Below, piece by piece: positions 1-8,105 of a stretch of 18,036 nucleotides of DNA. The position numbers and the translations under genes are program-made. This stretch comes from an uncultured Erysipelotrichaceae bacterium. Lineage in GTDB: Bacteria > Bacillota_I > Bacilli_A > Erysipelotrichales > Erysipelotrichaceae. The notes under the pieces were generated by a model. It was not told the DNA's origin and made no database searches. It worked only from the letters and a program-made list of their open reading frames with translations. Location of the stretch: assembly GCA_902766675.1 (NCBI GenBank), contig CACXEN010000015.1:1-18036 (forward strand). Direction: 5' to 3'. Position 1 is the stretch's first letter, and every line of letters starts with the position of its first letter.

Positions 1-189
1 CTTTTAATCTATGGATATATTAGATTATATCGAGCAACAGGAGGAGTCATCTTTGCGGATATCTTCACACTTGTAAAACCAATCCCATTCTTATATTACA
101 TTTCATTAATTGTGATTGGTATTGGTATTATTGTAGGACTTATAGGTAGTTATTTATCTGTAACAAGATATTTGAGGGAAAGACGATGA
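1..189 (+). CDS. ftsX: Cell division protein FtsX, C-terminal end (partial)
   Basis: An open frame enters from the left edge and gives 62 residues before the TGA at 187-189. It holds a periplasm-facing stretch, then one strong membrane segment (roughly FLYYISLIVIGIGIIVGL) and a short basic tail ending SVTRYLRERR. This is the usual end of FtsX, the membrane subunit of the FtsEX complex that transmits ATP-driven signals to extracellular cell-wall hydrolases. The TGA overlaps the ATG of the next gene in an ATGA arrangement, and that gene encodes a coiled-coil murein hydrolase, the typical FtsEX partner. Identification rests on the C-terminal tail plus this context. A different FtsX-like permease is possible but less likely. 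Confidence 0.75.
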   Translation, partial: LLIYGYIRLYRATGGVIFADIFTLVKPIPFLYYISLIVIGIGIIVGLIGSYLSVTRYLRERR

Positions 190-1715
190 TGAAGAAAATA
201 TGTAATTATATATTGTCTTTGATTATGGCAATTACAGTTTTTGCAACACTTACACCTATTCAAGCAGAGCCAGATTATTCAGATACAACTTATTGGAATA
301 ATCGTTGTACAGGTAAGACCCAAATGTCTGCAGCAGATAAAGAAGCTTGCTTGGGATATTCAAAGTATTTGCAACAACAAAATAATTCTTTAGGACAACA
401 GTTAAAAGATATTGAAGCAAAGCGTGCAGAAGTTTCAGCAAATATTGAAAAGTATGCACAACAAATAAGTGAATACCAAGCGCAAATTGATGCGAAACAA
501 GTAGAAATTGACGCAAAACAAGCGGAGATAGATCAAAAACAAGCAGAGATAGATGCGAAACAAGCAGAAATCAATGAGATTCAAAATAGAATAGATGAGA
601 AACAAAAAGAAATCGATGCAAAACAAGCAGAAATAGATGCAACACAAGCAAAAATCGATGCATTGATGGAAAAGATTTCTCATCGACTTGAAACTTCGCA
701 AAGTACAATGCGCGTCAACAAGTATTTAGAAATACTTGCAGGTGCTAGTACATTTGAAGATTTCTTACGTATCGCAAATGGTCTAAATAGCATTTCTCAA
801 TTTGATAAACAAACATTAGAAGAAATGTTAGAGCTTATGGCTCTTATGGAAAAACAAAAACAAGAATTAGAAGTAGCCAAACAAGAACTAAAAGATATTC
901 AAGAAGAAATGGTTGCGGAAAAGAAAGTGCTAGAAGGCATCCAAGCAGAAATGGTAGTACAAAAAGAAGCACTAACAGCTGAGCAAGGAAATCTATTAGC
1001 ATTACAATATGAAGTACAAATTATTGAAGATGAATATCTAGCACAAAAAGCAGAACTACAAGCACAATATTCTGCAATCGCCGCAAATATTGAATCAAAG
1101 AATGCAGTCATGCGTGAAATTGCAGCAGCAGGTTTGTTAGATGCGATTCCTATCAATGGATCAAATGGATGGACAGTCCCAGTTCCAAATGCAGTAAGAA
1201 GTGCTGGTACATGGTTCTACCCAGGTGGTGGTTTACACTTAGGATATGACTTCGCAGCTCCAGTTGGATCTACTATATATGCCCCGGCTTCTGGTGTAGT
1301 TATTAACTCAGTAAATGGATGTCCTACATATGGTTTTTTAGGTAACTGGTGTACAGGTGCTGGTGGTGCTGCAGGTGGTGGTAACCAAGTTTATCTATTA
1401 GTTGTCGCAAATGGCAATCTATACGGTATCATGATGGCGCATATGATGCTTGGATCACCAATCGCAGAAGGAACAGTTGTAAGTCCAGGAACTCCTGTTG
1501 GACAAGTTGGATCTTCAGGAAATTCAACTGGGCCACACTGTCACGTGGAAGTTGTATATTTAGGAAGTGCTTCGAATTTCTCTAATTATGCACAAACTTG
1601 GAATGGTGACTGTGCATTTGGAGCAGGATGGGGATATCAAGGTTATAACTTACGATGTGAAGCTGGAAATGGAGCGCCATGTCGTGTTAAACCTGAAACT
1701 CTCTTCGGATACTGA
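186..1715 (+). CDS. Secreted coiled-coil M23 peptidase, probable FtsEX-dependent murein hydrolase
   Basis: This is a 509-residue exported protein likely to cut peptidoglycan peptides during division or elongation under FtsEX control. Residues 1-28 form a signal peptide (KK, then a hydrophobic core, with cleavage near IQA-EP). Residues 62-310 are almost all coiled coil, in two long arms linked by a segment near 180-215 (GASTFEDFL, IANGL) that resembles the hinge of PcsB/CwlO proteins. Residues 325-509 are an M23 (LytM/lysostaphin) domain. Its metal ligands look complete: H351 and D355 (HLGYD) and H453 (second His of HCH). H419 and H451 fill the catalytic His positions. It is therefore predicted to be active, unlike degenerate EnvC-type activators. 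GAGGG at 174-178 precedes the ATG, which overlaps the ftsX stop. It has eight cysteines after the signal peptide, unusual for an exported Bacillota protein. Confidence 0.85.
   Translation: MMKKICNYILSLIMAITVFATLTPIQAEPDYSDTTYWNNRCTGKTQMSAADKEACLGYSKYLQQQNNSLGQQLKDIEAKRAEVSANIEKYAQQISEYQAQIDAKQVEIDAKQAEIDQKQAEIDAKQAEINEIQNRIDEKQKEIDAKQAEIDATQAKIDALMEKISHRLETSQSTMRVNKYLEILAGASTFEDFLRIANGLNSISQFDKQTLEEMLELMALMEKQKQELEVAKQELKDIQEEMVAEKKVLEGIQAEMVVQKEALTAEQGNLLALQYEVQIIEDEYLAQKAELQAQYSAIAANIESKNAVMREIAAAGLLDAIPINGSNGWTVPVPNAVRSAGTWFYPGGGLHLGYDFAAPVGSTIYAPASGVVINSVNGCPTYGFLGNWCTGAGGAAGGGNQVYLLVVANGNLYGIMMAHMMLGSPIAEGTVVSPGTPVGQVGSSGNSTGPHCHVEVVYLGSASNFSNYAQTWNGDCAFGAGWGYQGYNLRCEAGNGAPCRVKPETLFGY
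480..668 (+). repeat. Nine tandem 21-base coding repeats (heptad, consensus xEIDAKQ)
   Basis: Residues 99-161 of the M23 protein are nine back-to-back heptads of the form [A/V/K]-[E/Q/K]-I-D-A-K-Q. The DNA repeats every 21 bases with modest divergence between units. Hydrophobic Ile recurs once per heptad with Ala nearby, as expected for a regular coiled coil. The array stays in frame throughout, so gain or loss of a unit by slippage would only lengthen or shorten the coil. Confidence 0.85.
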
Positions 1716-1721
1716 TATAAT

Positions 1722-1749
1722 AAATGAGTCTCATATCGAGACTCATTTT
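1722..1749 (+). terminator. Terminator-like hairpin between the M23 gene and ctpA
   Basis: A perfect 11-base stem (1722-1732 with 1738-1748, loop ATATC) follows the M23 stop codon, but the T tract is only four bases. It is probably a weak or partial terminator that lets some transcription into the protease gene. It contains the ATG at 1724 that would extend the next reading frame. That is one reason to prefer the start at 1763. Confidence 0.6.
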
Positions 1750-1762
1750 AGAAAGATTTGTT

Positions 1763-3289
1763 ATGAAAGAATTCAATGAAGGAAACACAAACAATACAGA
1801 AGAAGTACATCGTATAAAACTCACAAGACATTTGTGGGAAGACGAAGTAACTTATCGTAAACAACAAAGTAAAATACAGCGACTAAAATTCTTAGTAGCT
1901 ATTTTCTTGGTGCTTGGTATTTTACTAGGATGGATATTTGGAACTTTTGTGCCATTGATTCAAAAGCAATCTTATGGTGGTGCTACTACTAGCGAAAAGT
2001 TAAATAGCATTATGGAAATAATGGAAAATGAGTGGTTGTTTGGAAAAGATATTGAGAATATAGAAGAACGATTAGAAAATCAAGCAATTTATGGAATAAC
2101 CACAAACGAAGAAGATCCACATACAGAATATATGTCTAGAGAAGAAGTGGAAGAATTCACACAAAGTATTAATCGTAATTTTGTGGGTATTGGTGTTGAA
2201 TATGCGACATTAGAAGAATTCAATATCATTACACGTGTCTTCCGTGATTCACCAGCAGAAAAAGCAGGTGTGCAAGGTGGAGATATCATCACAAAAATTG
2301 ATGGTGTTGATGCGACTGGAATGGATTCTGATGAATTAAAAGAAAGAGTGACTGGTGAAGAAGGTACAGAAGTTGTTATATCAGTTTCTAGACAAGGGAA
2401 AGATATAGATATACCAATTACTAGAGGGGAAGTAAGCGCAATCGCTTATGGTCAAGTATTCAATGATTCCATTGGATATATTAACCTTTACCAATTCGGC
2501 GAATCTTCCGCAAACGAAATCACTAAATTCTTAGATGAATTTGAGAGAAAAAATATTACAAATCTAGTCATTGATTTAAGAAGTAATGGTGGTGGATATA
2601 TTACATCACTTGTGGATGTTGCCTCATTATTTGTGGAAAAAGGGAATGTAGTAATACAAGAAGAAGATCGAAGTGGAGCTACAGAACAACACACAGCAAC
2701 TGGTAAGAATTATAGAAAAGAATTTGGACCAATTGTGATTTTGACTAGTGGCGATACTGCAAGTGCAGCAGAAGCATTTACGATTGCGATGAAAGAATTA
2801 AGAGATGATGTTACTGTAATTGGAAAAACAACCTATGGAAAAGGTACAGTACAAATTCAAAATACTTTTCCAGATGGTTCTTCTTTGAAATATACAACAG
2901 CGAAATGGTTATCACCAAATGGGGTTTGGATTAATAAAGTAGGAATTGAGCCAGACATTGATGTGGATGATCCAGAAGCGATATCTAGTATACGTACACA
3001 AAGTGATGAATTTGAACAATATAAAGAAGATGAAGTTGGCTTAGCAATTCAACAAGCTCAACTATGTTTAGAATACTTAGGATATACAATTGATCGTACA
3101 GATGGTTATTTCTCTAAGAATACAAAAGAAGTAATCACAGAATTCCAAAAAGAATACTCTCTGGAAGCAGATGGTGTTTTAACTGATAAAACATATAAGG
3201 CAATTATTTCTGCAACAATGTTAGATTGGTATACTTCGAGTGATAACGATATACAATTGCAGAGAGCTTTGGAGGTTTTCAATGGCTGA
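1763..3289 (+). CDS. ctpA: Membrane-anchored S41 C-terminal processing protease (CtpA/CtpB type)
   Basis: This 508-residue serine protease cleaves unstructured C-termini of extracytoplasmic proteins. It has a basic cytoplasmic N-terminus, one membrane segment at about residues 42-64, a PDZ domain at about 138-222 ([19 protein letters not shown]), the S41 domain, and a peptidoglycan-binding type 1 domain at about 430-500 ([22 protein letters not shown]). The catalytic pair is S334 (TASAAE) and K360 (YGKGTVQ). Their spacing of 26 is one more than the 25 I expect for this family. A longer frame begins at 1724, but its ATG lies in a hairpin stem. The ATG at 1763 has AGAAAG seven bases upstream and gives a normal N-terminus. 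The last 8 bases overlap uvrB. Clustering with FtsX and the hydrolase suggests a role in processing envelope proteins. Confidence 0.88.
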   Translation: MKEFNEGNTNNTEEVHRIKLTRHLWEDEVTYRKQQSKIQRLKFLVAIFLVLGILLGWIFGTFVPLIQKQSYGGATTSEKLNSIMEIMENEWLFGKDIENIEERLENQAIYGITTNEEDPHTEYMSREEVEEFTQSINRNFVGIGVEYATLEEFNIITRVFRDSPAEKAGVQGGDIITKIDGVDATGMDSDELKERVTGEEGTEVVISVSRQGKDIDIPITRGEVSAIAYGQVFNDSIGYINLYQFGESSANEITKFLDEFERKNITNLVIDLRSNGGGYITSLVDVASLFVEKGNVVIQEEDRSGATEQHTATGKNYRKEFGPIVILTSGDTASAAEAFTIAMKELRDDVTVIGKTTYGKGTVQIQNTFPDGSSLKYTTAKWLSPNGVWINKVGIEPDIDVDDPEAISSIRTQSDEFEQYKEDEVGLAIQQAQLCLEYLGYTIDRTDGYFSKNTKEVITEFQKEYSLEADGVLTDKTYKAIISATMLDWYTSSDNDIQLQRALEVFNG

Positions 3290-5258
3290 TGCCTTTAAAT
3301 TGGTTTCTTCTTTTCAACCGACAGGTGATCAACCGAAAGCGATTGATGAATTGGTAAAAGGACTAAAAGAAGGGAAAAGCCAACAAGTATTACAAGGTGC
3401 TACAGGTACAGGTAAAACTTTTACTATGGCTAATATCATAGAAAGAGTAAATCGGCCAACCTTAGTATTCTCACATAATAAAACTTTAGCAGGACAATTA
3501 TATTCTGAATTCAAAGAACTATTTCCAGAAAACAGAGTTGAATTTTTCGTGTCTAATTTTGATTATTACCAACCAGAAGCATATGTGCCAAAGGCAGATA
3601 TGTATATTGAAAAGACTGCAGCAATCAATGAAGAATTAGATATGTTTAGAGAAAGCACAATCAACTCATTATCAGAAAGAAGAGATACGATTGTGGTAGC
3701 CTCTGTCGCATGTATCTATGCAGCAAGTGATCCAAAAGAATATCGCAATATGTTTATGACCCTACGTGTTGGAGAAACATATGAAAGAAATGCATTATTA
3801 AGAAAGTTAGTGGAATTACAATATGCACGCAATGATCTTGAACAAAGTAGAGGTTCCATTCGTGTGCGTGGGGATGTGATTGAATTAACACCATCCTATA
3901 CAGACCAATTTAATATTCGTATTGAAATGTTTGGGGATGATATTGAACGTATTACAGAAGTGAATCCACTAACAGGAGCTACACTCAATGCATATCAGTT
4001 CTATAATATTTTCCCGGCAAGTGGATATGCTAGATCAAAAGAAATCATGCTTAGAGCATGTGATGATATCGAAAAAGAATTAGAAGAACGTTTACAATAC
4101 TTCAAAGACAATGGGAAACTGTTGGAGGCAGAACGTCTCGAACAAAGAACACGATTTGACTTAGAAGCACTAAGAGAGAATGGATATTGTTCGGGAATTG
4201 AGAATTATTCCATGCATATCGATGGAAGAAAACCTGGGCAAAGACCATACAATTTATTTGATTATTTCCCAGAAGATTTCTTATTGTTTGTGGATGAAAG
4301 CCATGTCTCAATTCCGCAGATTCATGGAATGTATAATGGGGATCGTTCCAGAAAAGAAACACTTGTGGAATATGGGTTCCGTTTACCATCTGCACTAGAT
4401 AATCGACCAATGAAATTTGATGAGTTTGAAAGTATGGTCAATCAAGTGATTTATTGTAGTGCAACACCTGGTGAATATGAGCTGGATTTAGTAAATCATC
4501 AAGTTGTAGAACAGGTGATTCGTCCTACAGGATTATTAGATCCAAAAATCACTATTAAACCAACGCGTGGTCAGATTGATGATATCTGTGAAGCATTAGA
4601 TAAGAGAATTCAAAAGAATGAAAGAGTTTTAATTACTACACTGACTGTGCGTATGGCAGAGGATTTAAGCGATTATCTAAAAGAAAGAGGATATAACATT
4701 GCTTATTTACATCACGAAACAAAAACACTAGAAAGAAGTGAAGTAATTCGTGATTTAAGATTAGGAAAAATAGATGCCATTGTTGGAATCAATTTGTTGA
4801 GAGAGGGATTAGATATTCCGGAAGTATCTTTGATATGCATATTAGATGCGGACAAGGAAGGATTCTTGCGATCAGAGAGATCTCTTATTCAAACAATAGG
4901 CCGTGCTGCAAGAAATGAAAATGGCGAAGTGTACATGTATGCAGATGCGATTACAGATTCTATGCAAAAGGCAATTGATGAGACGAATCGAAGAAGATCC
5001 ATTCAAGAAGCATACAATAAAGAACACGGTATTATTCCAAAAACAGTTAAGAAAAATGTCGAGGAAGCAATCCGTGGAAAAGAAACGAAGGCAATGGCTG
5101 CCAAATATATGGCTAAGAAAAATAAATTATCTAAAAAAGATCATGCGCAATTGATTGCCCAATTAGAATCAGAAATGAAAGAAGCTGCAGCACTATTAGA
5201 TTTTGAAAGAGCAGCTGAACTAAGAGATATGGTTTTTGAATTAAAATCAGAAGAATAA
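3282..5258 (+). CDS. uvrB: UvrABC nucleotide excision repair subunit B
   Basis: UvrB is the damage-verifying helicase-like subunit of nucleotide excision repair. It is loaded by UvrA and recruits UvrC. The 658-residue product is near the usual family length. Visible parts are the Walker A loop GATGTGKT (residues 39-46), the beta-hairpin region with [10 protein letters not shown] that clamps DNA, VDESHV (motif II), YCSATP (motif III), IGRAARN (motif VI) and a C-terminal UVR helix pair ([21 protein letters not shown]) that contacts UvrC. The start at 3282 has a strong GGAGG at 3271-3275 and gives the standard [18 protein letters not shown] opening. It overlaps the ctpA stop, so translation is probably coupled. 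uvrA does not follow; a terminator hairpin begins at the stop codon. Confidence 0.98.
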   Translation: MADAFKLVSSFQPTGDQPKAIDELVKGLKEGKSQQVLQGATGTGKTFTMANIIERVNRPTLVFSHNKTLAGQLYSEFKELFPENRVEFFVSNFDYYQPEAYVPKADMYIEKTAAINEELDMFRESTINSLSERRDTIVVASVACIYAASDPKEYRNMFMTLRVGETYERNALLRKLVELQYARNDLEQSRGSIRVRGDVIELTPSYTDQFNIRIEMFGDDIERITEVNPLTGATLNAYQFYNIFPASGYARSKEIMLRACDDIEKELEERLQYFKDNGKLLEAERLEQRTRFDLEALRENGYCSGIENYSMHIDGRKPGQRPYNLFDYFPEDFLLFVDESHVSIPQIHGMYNGDRSRKETLVEYGFRLPSALDNRPMKFDEFESMVNQVIYCSATPGEYELDLVNHQVVEQVIRPTGLLDPKITIKPTRGQIDDICEALDKRIQKNERVLITTLTVRMAEDLSDYLKERGYNIAYLHHETKTLERSEVIRDLRLGKIDAIVGINLLREGLDIPEVSLICILDADKEGFLRSERSLIQTIGRAARNENGEVYMYADAITDSMQKAIDETNRRRSIQEAYNKEHGIIPKTVKKNVEEAIRGKETKAMAAKYMAKKNKLSKKDHAQLIAQLESEMKEAAALLDFERAAELRDMVFELKSEE

Positions 5259-5289
5259 GAGATAAACAATCGTTTATCTCTTATTATTT
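5255..5289. terminator. Shared terminator between uvrB and the small membrane protein gene
   Basis: A perfect 13-base stem (5255-5267 with 5272-5284, loop AATC) is followed on the plus strand by a T-rich stretch. The uvrB TAA (5256-5258) lies in the left arm, and the stop codon of the opposing small gene (5274-5276) lies in the right arm. It is a clear plus-strand terminator. Function on the minus strand is less certain because that strand has no clean T run after the stem. Confidence 0.8.
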
Positions 5290-5453
5290 TCTGAATATAT
5301 TTGATATATGATGCCAACAAATCCAATTAAGAATAATACTTTTAATAATAATTTTAGTAACATCCAAATTGGACGCAAAAACAAAGATACTATTTTTAAT
5401 AGTAAGTATAATCCGACAATCAAGATAATAAAAAATTTATAATTACGTTGCAT
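5274..5453 (-). CDS. Small hydrophobic membrane protein, 59 residues, function unknown
   Basis: An uninterrupted frame runs from the ATG at 5453 to the TAA at 5274-5276. The product starts MQRNYKFFIILIVGLYLL, has two membrane segments (about residues 7-27 and 31-51) separated by LRPIW, and ends in a polar tail SENNKR. It is basic and rich in Leu and Ile. GAAAG lies 6 bases upstream of the ATG as a modest ribosome binding site. It fills a gap between uvrB and the aminotransferase gene that would otherwise be empty, converges with uvrB, and ends in the same hairpin. I recognise no family. It could be a chance frame in AT-rich DNA, but the two-helix layout, ribosome binding site and fit to the gap argue for a real gene. 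Confidence 0.55.
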   Translation of the reverse strand: MQRNYKFFIILIVGLYLLLKIVSLFLRPIWMLLKLLLKVLFLIGFVGIIYQIYSENNKR

Positions 5454-5459
5454 AAGTCA

Positions 5460-5488
5460 CTTTCAAATTCATTTACTTACGTTATAAT
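5460..5488 (+). promoter_or_regulatory. Promoter of the aminotransferase gene, predicted leaderless
   Basis: A perfect TATAAT at 5483-5488 lies six bases before the ATG at 5495. A weak -35 (CTTTCA, 5460-5465) is 17 bases further up. Transcription would begin at or next to the A of the start codon. No Shine-Dalgarno sequence is present. Confidence 0.65.
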
Positions 5489-5494
5489 AATACC

Positions 5495-6661
5495 ATGACA
5501 AATTATGACAAACTACTATCCAAAAGCGCAAAAGCTATGCGACCATCAGGTATTCGCCGCTTTTTTGATTTGGTTGCGGAAATGCCAGAATGTATTTCTC
5601 TTGGTGTAGGAGAACCTGATTTCCAAACGCCTTGGGATATTCGCGATGCCGCAATTCATTCACTAGAAATAGGACGCACCAAATATACCGCAAATTCAGG
5701 TTTGAAAGAATTGCGCTTAGCAATTGTGGAATGGTTAAAAAGAAAATATCAATTGGAATATAGTTATGAAAATGTCATTGTGACAGTTGGTGGCAGTGAA
5801 GCAATTGATTTAGCAATTCGTGCGCTTTTAGAAAAAGATGAAGAAGTTATTATACCAGAGCCATGTTATGTGTCTTATGAGCCAATCACAACACTTGTTG
5901 GAGGAAAACCAGTCCCAATTCCTACAAAAGAAGAAAATGATTTCCGAATAACCGCAAAAGAAATTGAAAATGCAATTACAGACAAAACAAAAATCTTAGT
6001 ATTATCTTATCCAAATAATCCAACAGGCGCTGTACTTCGCCATGAGGATTTAGAAGAAATAGTAGAAGTTTTAAAAGATAAAGATATTATTGTGATTAGT
6101 GATGAAATCTATTCCGAATTGACATATGGTATGCAATTTGAATCAATTGCCCAATTTGAAGAGATGAAAGATAAGACAATCGTTATTAATGGTTTCTCAA
6201 AAACATTCTCTATGACAGGTTGGCGCTTAGGATATGCAGTTGGCCCAAAAGAAATCATAGATGTTATGACAAAGATTCATCAAAGCTGTATCATGGCAGC
6301 TCCAACAACTAGCCAATATGCTGGTATCGTTGCCTTAAGAGATTGTGATAATGATGTTGAGGAAATGCGAAAACAATATGATTTAAGAAGACAATATTGT
6401 GTACGCAAATTAAATGAAATGGGCTTACATACATTTGAACCAAAAGGAGCATTCTATGTTTTCCCAAATATCACTTCTAGTGGAATGAGTTCTGAAGAAT
6501 TCTGCGAAAAATTATTGGAAAGTAAACAAGTCGCAATTATTCCAGGAACTGCATTTGGGGAATCTGGAGAAGGATTTGCGAGAATTAGTTATGCATATTC
6601 ACTAGATCATTTAAAAGAAGCGATGAAGAGAATAAAAGAATTCTTAGAAGAAATAAAGTGA
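5495..6661 (+). CDS. PLP-dependent class I aminotransferase (AspC/AlaT-like)
   Basis: This 388-residue fold-type I aminotransferase moves an amino group between an amino acid and a 2-oxo acid, using pyridoxal phosphate. Signatures are GEPDFQTP near the N-terminus, YPNNPTG (PLP ring and substrate contact), SDEIYSEL, the Schiff-base lysine K236 in GFSKTFSMTGWRLGY, and ARISYA near the C-terminus, whose Arg binds the substrate carboxylate. Substrate cannot be fixed from motifs alone; alanine, aspartate or aromatic substrates are all possible. It is followed 10 bases later by an Lrp/AsnC regulator, the same pairing as the B. subtilis YugH-YugG (alanine transaminase and its regulator) genes, which favours an alanine/pyruvate role. 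The TATAAT immediately upstream and lack of a ribosome binding site suggest a leaderless mRNA. Confidence 0.9.
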   Translation: MTNYDKLLSKSAKAMRPSGIRRFFDLVAEMPECISLGVGEPDFQTPWDIRDAAIHSLEIGRTKYTANSGLKELRLAIVEWLKRKYQLEYSYENVIVTVGGSEAIDLAIRALLEKDEEVIIPEPCYVSYEPITTLVGGKPVPIPTKEENDFRITAKEIENAITDKTKILVLSYPNNPTGAVLRHEDLEEIVEVLKDKDIIVISDEIYSELTYGMQFESIAQFEEMKDKTIVINGFSKTFSMTGWRLGYAVGPKEIIDVMTKIHQSCIMAAPTTSQYAGIVALRDCDNDVEEMRKQYDLRRQYCVRKLNEMGLHTFEPKGAFYVFPNITSSGMSSEEFCEKLLESKQVAIIPGTAFGESGEGFARISYAYSLDHLKEAMKRIKEFLEEIK

Positions 6662-6671
6662 GGATAATAAT

Positions 6672-7163
6672 ATGGATGAGATGAAATTATTAAATCTACT
6701 AGCAGATAATCCAAGAGCCACTATCACAGACCTTGCGGATATTTTAGGTGAAAAAGAAAGTGATATTGAATCTGGTATTAAAGACTTAGAAAATAAGAAA
6801 GTTATTTGTGGATATCACACTGTAATCAATTGGGATAAAACAAATGAAGACCATGTCGACGCAATGATAGGTGTTAGCGCAAAGCCAGAAAGAGAAAATG
6901 GCTATGATAAGATTGCGGAGCGCATTGCGAAATTTCCAGAAGTGTCTTCATTATATTTAATCAGTGGATCAAGTGAATTCTTATTAAGTATTAACGCAAA
7001 AACGATGCGAGAAGTATCTGATTTCGTCGGAGAAAAACTAGCACCATTAGATGGTGTATCATCTACAGTCACAATGTTTGTCTTAAAGAAATATAAGGTA
7101 AATGGTGTAAATATTGCGATTGAAAATGAAGAGGATGATGATCGTCTACCAATATCTCTATAA
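6672..7163 (+). CDS. Lrp/AsnC family transcriptional regulator
   Basis: This is a 163-residue DNA-binding regulator. Residues about 1-50 form a winged helix-turn-helix (LLADNPRATITDLADILG, then EKESDIESGIKDLENKKVI). The rest is the RAM/AsnC effector-binding and oligomerisation domain (MIGVSAKPE, FPEVSSLYLISGSSEFLL, GVSSTVTMFVLKKYKVNG). Such proteins usually sense an amino acid and often control the adjacent metabolic gene. It lies 10 bases after the aminotransferase stop with GAGG at 6660-6663, so the two form one operon. The acidic C-terminal tail EENEEDDD-like stretch (about residues 151-158) extends past the domain. Regulation of its own operon by the aminotransferase product or substrate is inferred from context. 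Confidence 0.88.
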   Translation: MDEMKLLNLLADNPRATITDLADILGEKESDIESGIKDLENKKVICGYHTVINWDKTNEDHVDAMIGVSAKPERENGYDKIAERIAKFPEVSSLYLISGSSEFLLSINAKTMREVSDFVGEKLAPLDGVSSTVTMFVLKKYKVNGVNIAIENEEDDDRLPISL

Positions 7164-7188
7164 TACGGTGAAATACACCGTATTTTTT
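7162..7188 (+). terminator. Terminator after the Lrp/AsnC gene
   Basis: A nine-base stem AATACGGTG (7162-7170) pairs with 7176-7184 around loop AAATA, followed by six T from 7183. The stem begins inside the TAA stop codon (7161-7163). Confidence 0.9.
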
Positions 7189-7220
7189 ATATAAAATGCA
7201 TAATTATCAGCTCTTTTATG

Positions 7221-7249
7221 TTTACAGTCAGTATGAAAACTGATAGAAT
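7221..7249 (+). promoter_or_regulatory. Promoter of rpsF-ssb-rpsR
   Basis: TTTACA (7221-7226), a 17-base spacer and TAGAAT (7244-7249) with an extended -10 TG at 7241-7242 form a strong sigma-A type promoter. Start would be near 7256. The spacer holds a small dyad, TCAGT-6-ACTGA (7228-7243). Confidence 0.75.
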
Positions 7250-7257
7250 ATTCGAGC

Positions 7258-7303
7258 GAGTGGATAACCCACTCCTTGGCTAATAGTAGCCCGTTTAGAC
7301 CAA
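7258..7303 (+). promoter_or_regulatory. Probable S6:S18 ribosomal protein leader (autoregulatory mRNA element)
   Basis: The rpsF leader holds two hairpins. The first is GAGTGG (7258-7263) with CCACTC (7269-7274). The second has an outer stem TTGG (7276-7279) / CCAA (7300-7303) and an inner stem CTA/TAG around ATAG, leaving a bulged strand CCCGTTTAGA on the 3' side. A bulged CCG beside a hairpin is the known feature bound by the S6:S18 complex, mimicking its 16S rRNA site, and the element sits just before the rpsF Shine-Dalgarno. Excess S6:S18 would block translation of the operon. The assignment is from memory of the motif plus context. Confidence 0.65.
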
Positions 7304-7318
7304 AAGGAGGTGTACAAA

Positions 7319-7621
7319 ATGAAAAAGTATGAAGTAATGTACATCATCAATGAATCTGTCGAAACTGAAAAAAGAGCAGAATTGATTGAAACTTTGTCTA
7401 AGATTATCACAGACAATGGTGGTTCAATCACTAAGACAGATGAATGGGGAATGCGTGATTTCGCATACCGTATTGATGATATGCACAAAGGTTATTATGT
7501 AGTAACAGCCTTTGAAGCTGACAATGATTGCGTAAAAGAATTTGATCGTTTGATGCGTATCAACGCAAATGTTGTTCGTTTTCTGATTACCCGCGATGAA
7601 GCGACTCAGGAGGAAAAATAA
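7319..7621 (+). CDS. rpsF: 30S ribosomal protein S6
   Basis: A 100-residue S6, the small-subunit protein that pairs with S18 on the platform. It begins MKKYEVMYIINESVE, the usual first strand, and contains the typical DEWGMRDFAYRIDDMHKGYYV and FDRLMRINANVVRFLITR segments. A GTG at 7310 would add three residues, but the ATG at 7319 follows a near-perfect AAAGGAGGTG (7303-7312) at proper spacing and gives the standard start. The TAA overlaps the ssb ATG by one base. First gene of the conserved rpsF-ssb-rpsR operon. Confidence 0.97.
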   Translation: MKKYEVMYIINESVETEKRAELIETLSKIITDNGGSITKTDEWGMRDFAYRIDDMHKGYYVVTAFEADNDCVKEFDRLMRINANVVRFLITRDEATQEEK

Positions 7622-8091
7622 TGATTAACCGTGTTGTATTAGTTGGAAGACTTACAAGAGATGTAGAAGTTAGAAAAACATCTACTGGTTTATCAGTTGC
7701 GGATTTTACAGTCGCATGCGACAGACGTACAGGTAGAAGCCAAGATGGAAATGGCCAAACAGCTGATTTCATCAATTGCACAGCTTGGCGTCAATCTGCA
7801 GATTTTCTAGGACAATACGCAAGAAAAGGTGCGATTATTGGTGTTGATGGAAGATTACAAACAAGTGATTATGAACGTGATGGACAACGTGTTTATAGAA
7901 CAGTAGTTATCGCTGATAATGTTCGTTTGTTGGAATCCAGAGCACAATCCGAAGCTAGAGCGCAAGCAAGCGGAGGATATCAAGATAGTTATCAACCATC
8001 CTATGAGCCAGAAGCTCCTAGCATGGATACAGTTGATGACTTCGATGCAGGTAGTGGCTTAGATATTTCTAGCGATGACCTGCCATTCTAA
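7621..8091 (+). CDS. ssb: Single-stranded DNA-binding protein
   Basis: A 156-residue SSB that coats single-stranded DNA in replication, repair and recombination. The OB fold spans about residues 1-105 ([59 protein letters not shown]). A Gln/Ser/Glu-rich flexible linker follows, and the chain ends with the acidic SSB tip DDLPF that docks partner proteins. AGGAGG at 7608-7613 serves as ribosome binding site and lies inside rpsF. The start overlaps the rpsF stop as TAATG, implying translational coupling. Confidence 0.97.
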   Translation: MINRVVLVGRLTRDVEVRKTSTGLSVADFTVACDRRTGRSQDGNGQTADFINCTAWRQSADFLGQYARKGAIIGVDGRLQTSDYERDGQRVYRTVVIADNVRLLESRAQSEARAQASGGYQDSYQPSYEPEAPSMDTVDDFDAGSGLDISSDDLPF

Positions 8092-8105
8092 AAAGGAGAA
8101 GAACA

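Noticed and set aside
480..668. CRISPR-like regular repeats
   Set aside because: The 21-base units are adjacent with no spacers, and are coding heptads in frame.
435..701. Minus-strand 88-residue frame across the coiled-coil repeats
   Set aside because: It is a mirror of the repeat array, rich in Cys, Phe, Leu and Tyr with no start signals. It is a by-product of the KQAEID codons on the other strand.
1724..1762. N-terminal extension of the CtpA frame to the ATG at 1724
   Set aside because: The ATG lies in the stem of a hairpin with no ribosome binding site. The ATG at 1763 has an upstream purine run and gives a normal protein.
4102..4410. 102-residue minus-strand frame inside uvrB
   Set aside because: It lies opposite conserved helicase motifs of uvrB and resembles no protein.
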